Part shown: positions 36,501 through 47,129 of the stretch, piece after piece
Layout: every line of letters starts with the position of its first letter
Numbering within the stretch: position 1 is the stretch's first letter
Assembly: GCA_030704615.1 (NCBI GenBank)
Contig: CM060733.1
Location: 71,920,001-71,984,000 of the forward strand
Source: Takakia lepidozioides
Lineage: Eukaryota; Streptophyta; Takakiopsida; Takakiales; Takakiaceae
DNA: 64,000 nucleotides
Direction: 5' to 3'
Program-made: the position numbers and the translations under genes
The notes under the pieces: generated by a model
Told to the model about the DNA's origin: nothing
Databases searched by the model: none
Seen by the model: the letters and a program-made list of their open reading frames with translations, nothing else

Positions 36501-39500
36501 ATGTGGAGGATGGTTCACACCCTATATGCTAACACCAGAAGCTGTATTACGGTTAATGGACAGAAGTCTAACCACAAAAAGTGGTTCAAACAGCTAACCA
36601 CAAAGCTTTGGGAGATCAATCGGTGAATGGGATGCTGCCCATGATGGATTGAACTTCCATTACTCGTCCGGCATGCAAGCCGTATTCACTAAAACATTCC
36701 ACTGCAGAGGATTAGTGCTGAAGTTAAGAGGACCATGCTTTGCAACGTTATTAGGCATGCCTTGGCGTATGCATCTGCTGTGTGGGTCGACAACTCTAAA
36801 CATGCTAAATCTCTAGAATGGTGCTCAAAGAGAGCATGTCAGCATGCTCTGGAACAGCTAATGTGGCCGTTCGGGGACAGTTTGGCATACCTCAGATGGT
36901 GGGGTCAGTTGAATCACATGTCTAATACCAGATAGCCTAAGATAATCGACTCTATTTCTTGGAAGCAAGACCATCCTATTAAACAGGCTAAGTCCTGGCG
37001 GAAAAGGGGGGAAGAGATTTCCAAACTGTCTGAATATTAGCCCAGAAGAATTGATCCTACTAGATGAGGCTGAACTGGAAATTGTAGTGTCTAAAGCCAT
37101 GTCGGATGTCCAAAGACTGTCTGATGGAATGAAGCCAGGCATAAAACTTCCTTGAACTTGTTTCCAGTCTGTGACATGGGTGAGGACCTTAAGGATGATC
37201 TGAAGGGCCTGCCTACCCTTGGCACTAGAATGAAATTTAAGCTTGGGGCGGGGACCTTTGGACAATAAACAGATGCAGAGAGGGAGGTTATCTGGAAAGC
37301 CCGAATTAATTGTTTATACCAAGGTAAGTCCCACTACCAGAGTGAGCCCCTCCCAAAATTAGTGTCTATTCTCTTTTCTTTCGCCCAAACTGGGCTCAGG
37401 GTCTATGGCCACAAGGCTACGGCAAACCATGTCTTATGAGTACATTCTCTCTCATAAACATACAGACTCTTACTCTGATCCCTTGGAAACCGAAGATTCT
37501 CCACTATTTTGCTTAGATAAAGTCTACACATGTTGGGCAGCTCTTACCAGCGCTCATCAAAAACAGTTCTCAAGTGTTTCCAGTGTCCTTCTGACAGCAG
37601 CAAATAATTGCCTTCCACAACAACCACTTTGTGCCTGCATTGCAATAGCCGCAAAGTCACACTCTCGTCTCATAAAGCCATGTGTGAGTGGTGCATTCAC
37701 TCACTTCTATAACTAAAGACTAGAATTTGACCAATGGGTGTGCAGACTTTCTAAATGCGATGGGAAAGTCTACCAAAAGTCCATGTTATACGCAGGGACT
37801 TTCCCTCCAAGATGAAGACAAAATCGTGATAGGGAACGTCCATGTGTTGGCTCAACATAAGACCAGATGCAATGATACAGAGTAGGGACTGAGTCAATCT
37901 GGCCTTCTCCAGTCCAACTGACTGGAGTCCTGACATAGTGACATAACAAAATGTATGAGGTAGTGGCTTGGTAATTGAAAAAATGGCTATGGAGCCCAAC
38001 AAAGGAGGGGTGAGGCAGGCAACCATACAGGGGGGCCACATAGATGTCCTTCTCAACAGGGTCTCCTATTCCATGGTCAAATGAAGGCAGGTATGCCCAC
38101 CCCTGCACATGATGGTATGCAGTTGTATTAGAATGACGTTTGTGGAGACAAGCATACTGCTACAAATGGATATCTGTTCTGGTGGCTCATCAGATACCTT
38201 CAGCCAAAAACCTGTGGAATGACGATTAGCCAAAAACGATAAGGCGTTTCAACTTAGGACTTGCACAAGGAGATGTACTTAATAAGCGGTGCTAAAATTA
38301 GTCAACGTAAAACTAAGAAGCCAATGATCACATTGATGGTCATTCAGTATGAAGTACTAACTTAGCTCTCTGGCCGACATTCAACAATTTTGTCATAGAC
38401 ATCAGATAAAATACTAAAAGCCATGATCGAACCAATTAACCTCCAAAGAGCTCTGAACGAAGCAGATGCAAACATCACCTTCGCACCTGTCTTCGCAACG
38501 TGGTAAGACCCTCCACAAGGGTTGCGGGGTCAAATGTCCATGGAGCTGTTAAACCACCCAACTGGAATATGTGAGGTTTAAATTTTTTAGATAGACCTCA
38601 ACCACAGAGCCTGAGAGGTGTTCAGCAATATTCAATGGATTTCTGAGTCCAATACAGTCCTTGATGATCCTCAGGACATGTTGACTATTTAGCAAATTGC
38701 TTGATACATGATGCGAGTCAACACTAACCTCCTCGTCGAGCATGGGCTTCACTTGGATCCTGCTGAAACAGTAGAAACAAGCATTAGAACACGGTGGACA
38801 CTGACAATTATATATTTCACAAGGTAATCCACTTTCAGTAGGCAGGTAAATATATAGAGTTTGAAGGCGTGTAAACCTCGATTATTCAAGGTTTCTGACA
38901 TGGACAGCGTCAAAGCATTCAGGGGAACTTCACAGTTTACTGCTGGACAGTACCGCCACATGTGTTTATATTTCTCCAAGCACCAAAGACTATCTAGAGG
39001 TTGTTGAAACTAATCCTTAGGTCAGACACAACAACCACCTTAGGTTGCTTATTGAAGGATAGAGTATAAGAGCACCCCATCAATTCACATACTGCAGACA
39101 CGCAATGCAAGCATGTCTGCTGCTGATCATCAACATGAGTCCCTTTCAGATAGTCAGGCCTATGGAACGTTAAATATAAAGAGTGAAGACACAGAAAGCA
39201 GGCCTATTCTGAATGCCACTAACCCTCAGCAACAGAGTACAGCATCACTCAGCTTTTGATTGATGCTTGCCAGACTGATCTTTAGACCCATGTCGTCTAG
39301 ACCACCAAGATCATCTGTACTTCAATGAGGCACATTGTCTTTGTTGCTTAAATGAGGGAGCCATAAAATATATATGCCCATATGTATGAAAACCACAAGA
39401 AGCACACAAGGATATTCAAATCACTACTTTTTCTTACAAGCAAACAGTTTGTTAAGCATTTGAGATTTTCAAGTCAACCAACCTCCATGGCATCAAGCTG

Positions 39501-40297
39501 CCAACGATACAAATGAAACCCATCCATTGGCACTGCTACAGCTATGTCCTGCACATATGCGCCTATCTCAACTGAGAGTTCCTCCCCTTGGTTCTCATGC
39601 CAAAGCTCGTTCAACCGGGTCACAACCTCTTGTGCGACAGTCGACTTCCCTGCCCCTGGAGGACCTGCCAGCCCTACTAAATATCTGTCACAACACAGAT
39701 TCCATTGCCCGTCAGACTGGAGTTCACTTCAGGCACAAAAGCTCTGGAGCTTGTTGACCATATTATGGTCAAGAGAGTTCTTAGTAACAGTGTCTTTCAA
39801 GAATGTAAAAGGTCTTGGAGCATCAGAGAGATGTGTGAATGTGGCTTGGGCATTTCCCCTGCAATTGTCAATGCAGGGACACAACCATAGTGATCAACCT
39901 GTAAGCTTATTCCAAAGCAAATGGTCTTACTTGTGGCTTGGCCTGCAAGATGATGCTGCAGACAGTAGCCGGCGTGCCAGTGCATCATATGTCTCCTCCA
40001 TCGACCTGTATACAGATGTCATGCCTCACCTGTTAGCACAAAGAAAACCGGGATATGATCTCATCTACACAGAGAGCTGGTAGGCGCTTCGCTTACCCGG
40101 ATAAGCCCCCCACTGGCTTAGGATGAGGTTACTGTAACCGCGGAGCATGCAGACTGATGCCACACTTTACTGGACCTTCCATTTTAAGGACCACTGATTG
40201 ATGTTGTGCATAACTTACGTGTGGACATGGATGTCTCTTTAAAGCATTAGTACATCGATTTTCACGAAACAAGCATTTGACTTTACAGGTTCAACAT
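24558..40297 (-). CDS. Plant-type P-loop kinase, phosphoribulokinase/uridine kinase family, 10 exons
   Basis: Exons on the minus strand: 40,297-40,287; 40,005-39,931; 39,684-39,483; 38,759-38,729; 38,545-38,487; 38,102-38,029; 37,634-37,548; 25,239-25,178; 24,881-24,853; 24,647-24,558. All join in phase to 720 bases (239 residues). Exon 2 gives SMEETYDALARRLLSAAS. Exon 3 has the Walker A site GLAGPPGAGKST and later VPMDGFHLYRWQLDAME. Next come DPSEAHARRGAPWTFDPATL, LPSFDHGIGDPVEKDIYV, VVVVEGNYLLLSEGHWKHL, FLEVDIDEAMMRVERRHIEM and NDRPNAELIALSKWNADLVI. These are the family blocks of plant proteins annotated as putative uridine kinase or YFH7-like ATP-dependent kinase. The substrate is not proven. 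Exon 8 ends in a GC donor (GGCAAGT). Intron 7 is 12.3 kb and filled by antisense LINEs. The start at 40,297 is the only in-frame ATG of exon 1. The open frame continues to 40,492 and could hold a transit peptide joined to an unseen upstream exon. Confidence 0.88.
25409..25550 (+). mobile_element. LINE copy B0: 100-bp 3' stub between (CT)n tracts
   Basis: A (CT)n tract at 25,409-25,440 is followed by only the last 100 bases of the LINE (CTGACAGAGGTAGGTTCTGT to CTTATGAGTACA, 25,537), then another CT tract (25,540-25,551). It is the first link of the chain in kinase intron 7. Confidence 0.85.
25554..26775 (+). mobile_element. LINE copy B, 5'-truncated, with open C-terminal frame
   Basis: The copy starts inside the RT thumb (AFNDRGEGGSDLKWQWGS) and stays open for over 400 residues. 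It covers SYTYLGVEFSSNCNWDAHI, CRVIRPALEYGSAIWVD, FKVRWWGQLQHMPNTRYPK and the C-terminal zinc knuckle CNCPLCGQSEDSIHFLIHC, and ends at the family 3' end (CTTATGAGTACAATC) plus (CT)n to 26,775. A deletion of about 35 bases near VK/ILKDLDLE (26,080) is the main difference from the other copies. There are no catalytic RT motifs, so no activity is possible. Confidence 0.9.
26776..28545 (+). mobile_element. LINE copy C, truncated inside RT, frameshifted
   Basis: It joins directly to the CT tail of copy B. It begins in the RT fingers (LESRGCFHEGQAGFRRS-like, 26,815) and continues through FLDVKKAYDTVWRDGLWLR, a palm with FADD damaged (GCGGATGACTGC, 27,247), the thumb, and the zinc knuckle (CNCPLC...[11 protein letters not shown], short of one CGQPE block) to its 3' end near 28,530. 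It has several small deletions. Confidence 0.88.
28546..29455. other. Unique intron sequence between LINE copies C and D
   Basis: These 900 bases show no LINE similarity, no exon of the kinase gene and no other recognisable repeat. The last part (29,430-29,460) is CT-rich and leads into the next LINE fragment. It is probably original intron DNA. Confidence 0.45.
29456..30545 (+). mobile_element. LINE copy D, two 3' fragments
   Basis: A CT-rich tract is followed by a fragment covering only the end of the reading frame (29,461-29,645). After about 85 other bases, a longer piece runs from 29,735 to 30,518. It encodes QDEFKVTWWGQQQRM, LLDKSDLEAVVSKAISVARK and [20 protein letters not shown], and it ends CTTATGAGTACATTTTCTCTCTC. 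The frame stays open to 30,602. Confidence 0.88.
30546..34535 (+). mobile_element. LINE copy E, nearly full length (APE endonuclease, RT, zinc knuckle)
   Basis: The 5' region (from about 30,557, GGGTGGACTCGATACGGG) resembles that of copy G, so this is probably the true 5' end. It encodes an AP-type endonuclease start (LRLGTFNFCGLTSQRK, 31,466; GQETWETPDKLVGDIGGYKW, 31,568), then RT (DLSGYKAGGLDGIVSELIKY, 32,060; GVIVNLYKKGDREEPGNYHG; VLDVKKAYDTIW, 32,467; GVAQGCTLSPLLFNVFINQ, 32,639; MFADDFAG, 33,108), the thumb, and the C-terminal knuckle (CNCPMCGQPED, 34,064). Part of the RT palm is duplicated in tandem. The frame breaks near 31,615, 32,617, 32,760, 33,815 and 34,100. An APE endonuclease with a C-terminal CCHC places it among Jockey/I/L1-type LINEs. 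Confidence 0.88.
32581..33272 (+). repeat. 346-bp tandem duplication inside the LINE RT palm
   Basis: 32,581-32,926 and 32,927-33,272 are almost identical. Both run from CCAAAAGTCGTATTACGG through the VAQGCTLSPLL and FADD motifs to GGAGGGAGGAGGGTAT. The first copy lacks two bases just before FADD (ATGTGCGGATGAC against ATGTTTGCGGATGAC), so its catalytic box is out of frame. The second is intact. Confidence 0.93.
34536..34975 (+). mobile_element. LINE copy F, two short 3' fragments
   Basis: 34,537-34,632 and 34,650-34,957 both derive from the last 400 bases of the LINE ([38 protein letters not shown]), with the intervening reading frame deleted. The copy starts in the CT-rich tail of copy E and ends CTTATGAGTACATCCTCTCC. 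Confidence 0.85.
34976..37450 (+). mobile_element. LINE copy G, 5' end present, internally deleted
   Basis: The copy starts GGTGGACTTGACATGGAGTG right at the tail of copy F and matches the 5' region of copy E. It retains part of the endonuclease (VLLGEFNAQ, 35,785; SDHFLFWTEI, 35,908), a short RT piece (FFLDVKKAFDTV, 36,408), then jumps over the palm to the thumb (36,700) and runs to the 3' end (CTTATGAGTACATTCTCTC, 37,433). About 115 bases at 36,570-36,690 do not match the family. Confidence 0.85.
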
Positions 40298-40299
40298 CC

Positions 40300-43046
40300 C
40301 CGGACACTCTAATGGTGGCTTGCCGCATTCGGTCGTGTTTGTAGCGAGCCGAAAACAAGATCCAGGATTACTGGATTTGGTGTTTCTGGATAGAGTCAGT
40401 TGGTCGAAACCATTGGAGAGCCAGAAGGTCCAACTCAATTGCCTGCAGTTGTTTGAAAATAGGCTGAGAGTGGCAACTCTTGGGTGGATAGTTCATAGAC
40501 CATTACCTGGATTGCAACACATGGGGCTCATCTTGCAAGCTGCCATGCCACTGTATCTGCCCAGACCCATAAGCAATGCATGAGAAGCAGGAACAACATT
40601 GGTCTACCTCAAAACCCATGATTTGTCCTCTTCGGAGTGTCAATTGCCCAAAGCCTCCCTGGAAAGAAGGCAAGAAGAGAAGCAGAGGGACAGAGAGAGA
40701 TTATGTACTCATTGATGGATTGATGGATGTACTGTCAAGACTTAGTCCCACCTTGACAGCTCTCCATAACAATGATTGGGCCACTGCACTCTCTCTGTTC
40801 TTTCCTTTCCTCTCCATGTTGTCTACGGCATGCATGGGTCTATCAAGTACTTCTATCTCTTGTCTCTATCTACTTTGTGGCTGGAAGTATGCTTCCCAAT
40901 ATGATCTCAATGCTAGCCAAAAATATGCACGAGCGCTGCAGTGATGCTGAGCATACTTCGGTGGGTGTAACTCCACAACTCGCTCTGGAAAGGTTAGGCT
41001 TCAACCCGAAGACCCAGCAAACATGCAACCTTGAACCTCAGCAGAAGACATGACATGAATTCCTGACCTGACAGAACTGAGATTGCTTTCTCCAGGTACA
41101 GCAGTACTGTTGACACAGCTTAATTCCTGTAGTGTTGACCCCCTCTGAAACCCAATGCCTTCCAGGACCTGCTGGAACAGCACTGATTATCTCTCTGGGG
41201 TGAAGCAGCCCAACAGAATGCTTTCCATGTTATCTTGTGTTAGAATTATTCAGCTTCCGGCAAGAAGCCTTCTGAGTGCATTTGATAATTGCCTGGGCCC
41301 ATGCCACACAAGATAGCCCAGATAGCTACTCATGTGGTACAATATACAACATATGTGCAAATTTGCATGTAACACCAAATTTCAATGACAAAACCCGTTC
41401 TAACCATGGTTTTAAGTCATGCTTACCAGTTGAAGGGAGTGTCATCTGAAACTTTCTGCCAGTTAAATACAAAGCATTAATGCATGCTTGTTGTGGAGCT
41501 TTAGGTCCACCATGTGACCAGGACTGCTCCAGCCTGCCCATTCAATCTCAAGAAGGTTTGGTTATGTCACTGCAGACCATTCCAGGAGGTTCAAAACTTT
41601 TCATTTCTTGAGCAATGGACCAGAAATTTGACTAATCACTGCAGACCAAATAAGAGGCCGAAAGTCAGTCCCATAAGTGAGACGAGAAAGAATCCCAATC
41701 GTTAGCAGTAGGTCAAATTTCCTCAAAAAATTAGAGAAAGCTCCGTGCACATGGGCATGGCTCTGCAATAGACAAGGGGTTATGGCTGGCCGAAATTTCG
41801 TCAGATTTCTGGGCGACGTGGGTGTAACTAATATGCTTTTCTTCCACCCAATCATCTGTATTGAAGCATTGAGCAGCTCACATTCACTCGCTAACAGCTA
41901 CTGAGATATGACGTTGAGTCACGATTTCCATGGAGAGATTAGTCTCGATACTGAAATGGATCCATCATTCAATCAACTCATCGACTTCTTTTAATTTGTG
42001 ATTCGAGTGGTCGTCAAGGGATTAATTACTGAGCTGCTGAATTTCCATCAAGTATGCAAGCCTGGCCAAACGCTGAGGGAGAAGGCCTCGCTACATTATT
42101 CAGTAGATTTCGGTGACATTCTTTCCTCCCGTAATGAACCTCCTCTCCGTGTGGAACAGGAAAATATGGAGGTTTGGTTTATAAAACAATAAACAAATGG
42201 GAGCCGGCCTGAACATCGCCTGCCCCAAAATGGGCTCCACGAATATTTTCATCAACTCAACCCACCACTGAGTGCGGTTTCTTGACAGCATCAGCATAGA
42301 TTCTATGAAATACAGATACAACCGATATCCGTTCACATTCGCAGTTGCAGGAAGAAACAACCGTCACATTTCTGTTCGCACGTTTGCCAACAAATCCCTT
42401 TCGCCCAGCTCTGTCAATTCAAACATGTCAAAAATTATGGAAAGCAACAGAATATTGAAAGCACAGGCACATGAATATGAATCACCTGGCGAGCATAGAG
42501 GCAGAGTGGAGGCAAGCCATGGCCGTGGTGTGACCGTTGAGACCAGTGTTCGGCAGGTAGATAAGTCAGATCCTAATATCTATGTTGATTTGATGGCTTC
42601 ACCCGCGAAGTACAGCTGGGCATCCTCGTCGAGGGGGAGCGTATAGTGTCCCACTTGCACCTATGCCAGGAACAGCCAATCTGCACCACATGTCAAGAAT
42701 ATGAAGAAATATTTTCGAATGGGACGTTTGCTGAGGCCAGTGGCCCATTTGCACCTCAATTATTTCATTACTTCATTTTGCCTATGTGCCATAACTGGCA
42801 TGCCACTATGTGCCATGTGAGTCGTGCTTATCCCACACAGGCGCAATGCCATACCTAAGGTGGATGTATCTATGTACCATCACATATTGTGCCCTAACAT
42901 CACAATGTCAAATATGTCATAGTATGGCATATGTTATGAGTGTACATACCAGTGTTGGTCTGGTATCAATTTTAGGACATACCAGACTGGTCCTGTACCA
43001 GACCCATCACAAAACTTTCATACCAGTCTCGTCTATATAATGGTAA
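40300..43046. other. No convincing gene; possible 5' exon region of the kinase
   Basis: The minus strand stays open from 40,492 into kinase exon 1, with a Ser/Arg/Asn-rich stretch (ATLSLFSNNCRQLSW) that would suit a transit peptide, but no start codon is in frame. A plus-strand frame at 42,272-42,646 (KYRYNRYPFTFAVAGRNNRH) is open but unrecognised. From 42,640 to 43,046 short words such as ACCAGAC and CTGGTATC recur. No RNA gene was seen. Confidence 0.4.
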
Positions 43047-43070
43047 ATGTATTTTTTTCCAGATATTGGT

Positions 43071-45791
43071 ATGAGTGTGAGTATCATGACCACAATACCA
43101 ACTGGTATGAGATATCAATTAGAGAGGGAGGAGGAAGTTACTTCAGTATCACAACCATCACAGCCAGCTGATCGGCTTGTCACAAGGTTACAAGTTGTCC
43201 ATGCAGCTCAACCAGAAATAATTGATTTGGAAAAAGAAGGGTTAGATATTCCAACTACAGAACAGATAGTGGCAGAAATTGAGAAGGGGGACCTTCTCTA
43301 TGAATATTCTGGTCTGGTCAAGGAGACAGAGATTCCAGAGGTGCAACAGTTGCCCAAGGGAAATCCTGAGGTGCATATAATACACACACCTGTGTCGGAG
43401 GTACCACAAGTAGAATGTCAAGACACTGCAGCACCGGTGATGGATGAAGTAGTTCAGGAAGAAAATCCGGTGGGGCAATGGCCTGAGTGGTTCGTGAGAC
43501 ATCACAGGGTTGAGGATCAGGAGGAATAGCAGCAACCTCACTATGATGACCCTCAACAGGCAATGCTGATGAGTTCCATAGGCAGGACACTTAATTTGTT
43601 GGGGACTTATGTCAAATCTCATGTTCCAACTACCCAATTGACAGCCTTGAGAGAGGAACTCAGGAAGGAGTTTGAGGCTCGACTAGCCATTGAGTGTGCA
43701 AACAAGGTCGATGAGGAGGTCACTCTCAAGATGCAAAATACAGAAGCGGCTTTGCAATTGGCCAAGGAACAATTGATTGAGGCAGGCCTCGCGCAAGACC
43801 AGTCGCACGAAGCACATAAGCAACAGCTATACCAAATGCAGGTGCAGCATGAAAACAAGTTGCAAGAAGTGAATGCACTACATACGGAGTTGCAGACAGT
43901 GCATGACAGGATGGCGATACAATGTGCTACATTCACAACTATGCTTGACAAATCTACAAAAGAAATAAACAGTCAAGCGGAAAAATGTACGAAGGCAGAA
44001 CAAGAGAATGTTGAGCAAATGAAACTCATTGTCGATATGAAGAATACAATCTGTCGCAATGAGGATACTTTCAAGCAATACAGGCAGGTTGAAGCTGACC
44101 AAGAGAAGTACATCCTGGAGTTGCAACAAACGCTCGTGGCCAATAGAAATGAAATCTCGGTCACTAACAAGGCTTGGAGGGAAACTAATAATCTACTTGC
44201 TGCCTATGCGAATTTGGTTGAACCTCATGCGAAGCGCATGGAGGCTTTACAACAGCAGTTAGAAGTGTACAAACTCAGAGAGGAGCACACTCTCAGAGGA
44301 ACCACAAGCAACTTGGTGGATAACAGCCTTATGCAGGTCTGGTTAGCACAAGGGCCAGTGGAGGGCAAAGCACCACGAAAGCTCACCCAAAGCGAAATGA
44401 ATGAGCTCAGACTGCAAGTGCAGAACATTGCCACAATTACTATAGACAATGTCTATAGTAGGATAGCAGAGTTACAGGAGGATGTAGACGGACTGCAGAC
44501 TCAAGTGGAGGACCTCACTTCAAATATCGACAAAAGAGTCTATATCCCTCAGGAACAGCTAATGGCTTCTTATTTACAAGCCAGAACTTTGGCTTTTCAG
44601 TCTTCACAGGAGGTGCATGAGATGCCAATGATACAAGAGCCAGTACCACCAACACCACAACAAGTCACTGTACCAGTAGCTGAACCTGTTGTTACTACAA
44701 CCACACCACAACCACCACAGCCTGAGGTATGGGGCAATGCTGCTTTTAACCCACCTAAAACTCCAGCTGCAAGGGAGTACAGTAGGGCTATGATTATGCC
44801 CTTCAACCAAATTCCCATCATGTTGGATTTGGCTTGGAAAGAATTTAGTCTTCCGCAGTCATTCGCACATTACTACCAAATCATGCGTGTTTGGCTGCCA
44901 GTGGCAACTAGGACTAAAGTTCTTCCGAACAATCGACATATTGAGGATCATCACTTTGCACAATACTGGCATGAGGCAAGTACAATGTTGAAGGAATTAA
45001 TTGTCTTCCAAGTTGTACATGGATTCATTTATACCAAGACCAAGGAGGTAGCAAGTATTGTCATGGGATGCGGGTTATACTACGCTGCTTGTTTTCTGGT
45101 ACGTTATCACATTGAGCAGCACAAGATGCAAGCGCGCTTTCTGAGTTATTCCAGTGGGGATCATTGGGTTTTACCTTCAGTGCCACCTCATATGTACCTA
45201 TATGAGGCAAAAGTTATGATGCAAAAGGATTCTCAAATTTGTTCATGGTTTCAAGCGGCCTGGAACAATTTGTCAACACAGAAATTCGGCATTGATGATA
45301 TTTTCTATAAGGGACATGTGGCATGGAAATACTTGCACGGTGCACAAGTAATTGGTACCCCACTCACCTGGACAGACAAGGAACTCAGTGTCTTCACCAA
45401 TTTTGCTGTTCAGCGTTTACAGCAAGTTGTAAAATATAAACTTCCAGACATGGTAGGACAACATTGTATGCCCCAGAGGATTCCACAAAAAGTTCGACAA
45501 TTAAAACACCTGAGAGGCGATGAGGATTCTGATACAACTGTTTCTTCAGCGGATTCTTTTGACATGGGAGAAGACTATGCATTACAGATGGCAGAGAAGA
45601 AGCGACGGGGGTCTCCTATGCCTGAAAGGTTACCTCGGTATCAGCCTCCAGAGGGCCTCACTTATCCGGGTACTGTTCAAATATCTCCGTCAACCAGTGA
45701 CAGACCTCGGGCTCGTACACACAGTCCGCCACGAAACTCTCAACGTCCGAAAGGTGCTCACTCACAAAGGTTTGCTAATCGCAATCAGTAA
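43071..45791 (+). CDS. Long coiled-coil protein of an LTR element, one in-frame TAG
   Basis: From the ATG at 43,071 the frame is open for 152 codons to a TAG at 43,527-43,529, then continues in the same frame without interruption to TAA at 45,789-45,791. The full span is about 906 codons. The part before the stop is acidic. Residues after it form a long coiled coil (QQLYQMQVQHENKLQEVNAL and neighbouring heptads, 43,650-44,300), then a Pro/Thr-rich linker (QEPVPPTPQQVTVPVAEP), a helical Trp/Tyr-rich domain (LPQSFAHYYQIMRVWLPVAT, 44,850-45,450) and a basic, Ser-rich tail. I do not recognise the family. A polypurine tract and LTR follow the stop within 25-40 bases, so it belongs to an LTR retroelement. 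It may be a gag-like protein of a non-autonomous element or an extra 3' gene. No transmembrane segment, RT or protease is visible. Confidence 0.6.
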
Positions 45792-45812
45792 ACCGTGAGG
45801 ACACGGCTTTTT

Positions 45813-45826
45813 GAGAGGGGAAGGGG
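45813..45826 (+). other. Polypurine tract
   Basis: GAGAGGGGAAGGGG lies three bases before the LTR start TGTTAGAGG. It fits the plus-strand primer of an LTR retroelement and fixes orientation and boundary. Confidence 0.8.
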
Positions 45827-45829
45827 TAA

Positions 45830-46839
45830 TGTTAGAGGACTGTCTGGGACTTAGACACTTATACGGGATCTGTAGGGTACCCTTAATTTTTGCACAGACT
45901 GAGATCAACATGAGCCTTAGGGGTGACAGCAGCACACTGTAAAAGGGGGTTACACAGTCCATCACAGCCAACACAGCCCGTCACAGTCGTCACAGCCGAC
46001 ACAGCCAACACAGCCCGTCACAATCGTCACAGCCGACACAGCCATCACAGCCAACACAGCCCGTCACAGCCGACACAGCCACACAGCCAGTCACAGCCCG
46101 ACACAGCCAAACACAGTCGCACAGCCAGTCACAGCCCGTCACAGTTTCACACAGCCAGTCACAGCTTGACACAGCTGTCACGACCATAGGGAACGGAGAG
46201 CAGGACAGGGAACGACTGTGGGGAACAACACCTGCAAATGGAACATGTTAGTTCACGAACGACGGTTAGTGAGGGAAACGGTTAGAGCCACGGGTAGGAA
46301 GATAAAGGGGGAAGCAAGGACTGAGAAAGGGGGTTATTCTTGGAAGCACGTCAGGGGGAGGACTTCTTGGTCAGGGAAGAGAGGGGATCGGGCGGAGAGC
46401 AAGATTGGAAGCAAGCATGGAGAGCACGGTGAAGGAGGAGAGATGATTAGCAGATGCTTGTTATATGCAAAGCTGTAGTGATATTGTAAAGCAGATTAGA
46501 GACACAATGGCTTCGGCCTGATACCTGATAAATCATAATCTGATACTTATACGATACAATCACACTGTGTAGAGAGATCTGAGTGAAGCTGTGGAGTGAA
46601 TGGATGAGTTGAAGGAATCCGATAGATTGATGAAGCAAACTGATACTTAATTATCAATGGTAAGGTAGCTAACATGAATGTGGAAAGGGAAACAAATAGG
46701 AAACACCCCCATGATACACTAGTTGTAGGTCATGACTGATTGTTCTGAGCGGGCTGAGTACTTAGAGATTTCCAACTCTTCTATCTAGGAGTTTCCGCCT
46801 CGGATAGCGAAGGGATGGGTGAGTAAAAGCCGCGCGACA
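45830..46839 (+). repeat. 3' LTR (about 1 kb)
   Basis: The LTR starts TGTTAGAGGACTG right after the polypurine tract and ends near GCGCGACA. Its last 450 bases are recognisable, strongly diverged and inverted at 48,457-48,951, where the matching end reads CGCTCGACA on the minus strand. No matching 5' LTR lies within the window upstream of the reading frame. Confidence 0.7.
45945..46182 (+). repeat. Tandem repeat of ACACAGCC/TCACAGCC units inside the LTR
   Basis: About 25 units of 8-10 bases (TCACAGCC, ACACAGCC, GTCACAGTC) fill 240 bases. It is a variable minisatellite within the LTR. Confidence 0.88.
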
Positions 46840-47129
46840 ACCACCACCACCCACTTCTCTAACTTCCTCCTGACGTTACTCCATTGGTGGCCATTGAACC
46901 CGAACAACTTTGATCTTTGGAGGGGGGGGGGTTGGGTATGGGTTTTCTCGGGGGTTGGGGTGCGCCTCGTGCTTGCAAGAATTGCATGCATTCTAATCTA
47001 TAGGTCGACCCCCCAAATCCACATGTCCATCAAGGTTAGAATGAGGATTGGAATCGCAACTGAAAAATTATATACATAAAGCGAGTACTACATGTACATG
47101 TCTCTAACTAGGAACCATCCCTCACTCCT

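Noticed and set aside
42590-42650. LYFAGEA on the minus strand, resembling the C-terminus of amine oxidases
   Set aside because: Only seven residues match, a stop follows within six codons, and no other oxidase motif lies nearby.
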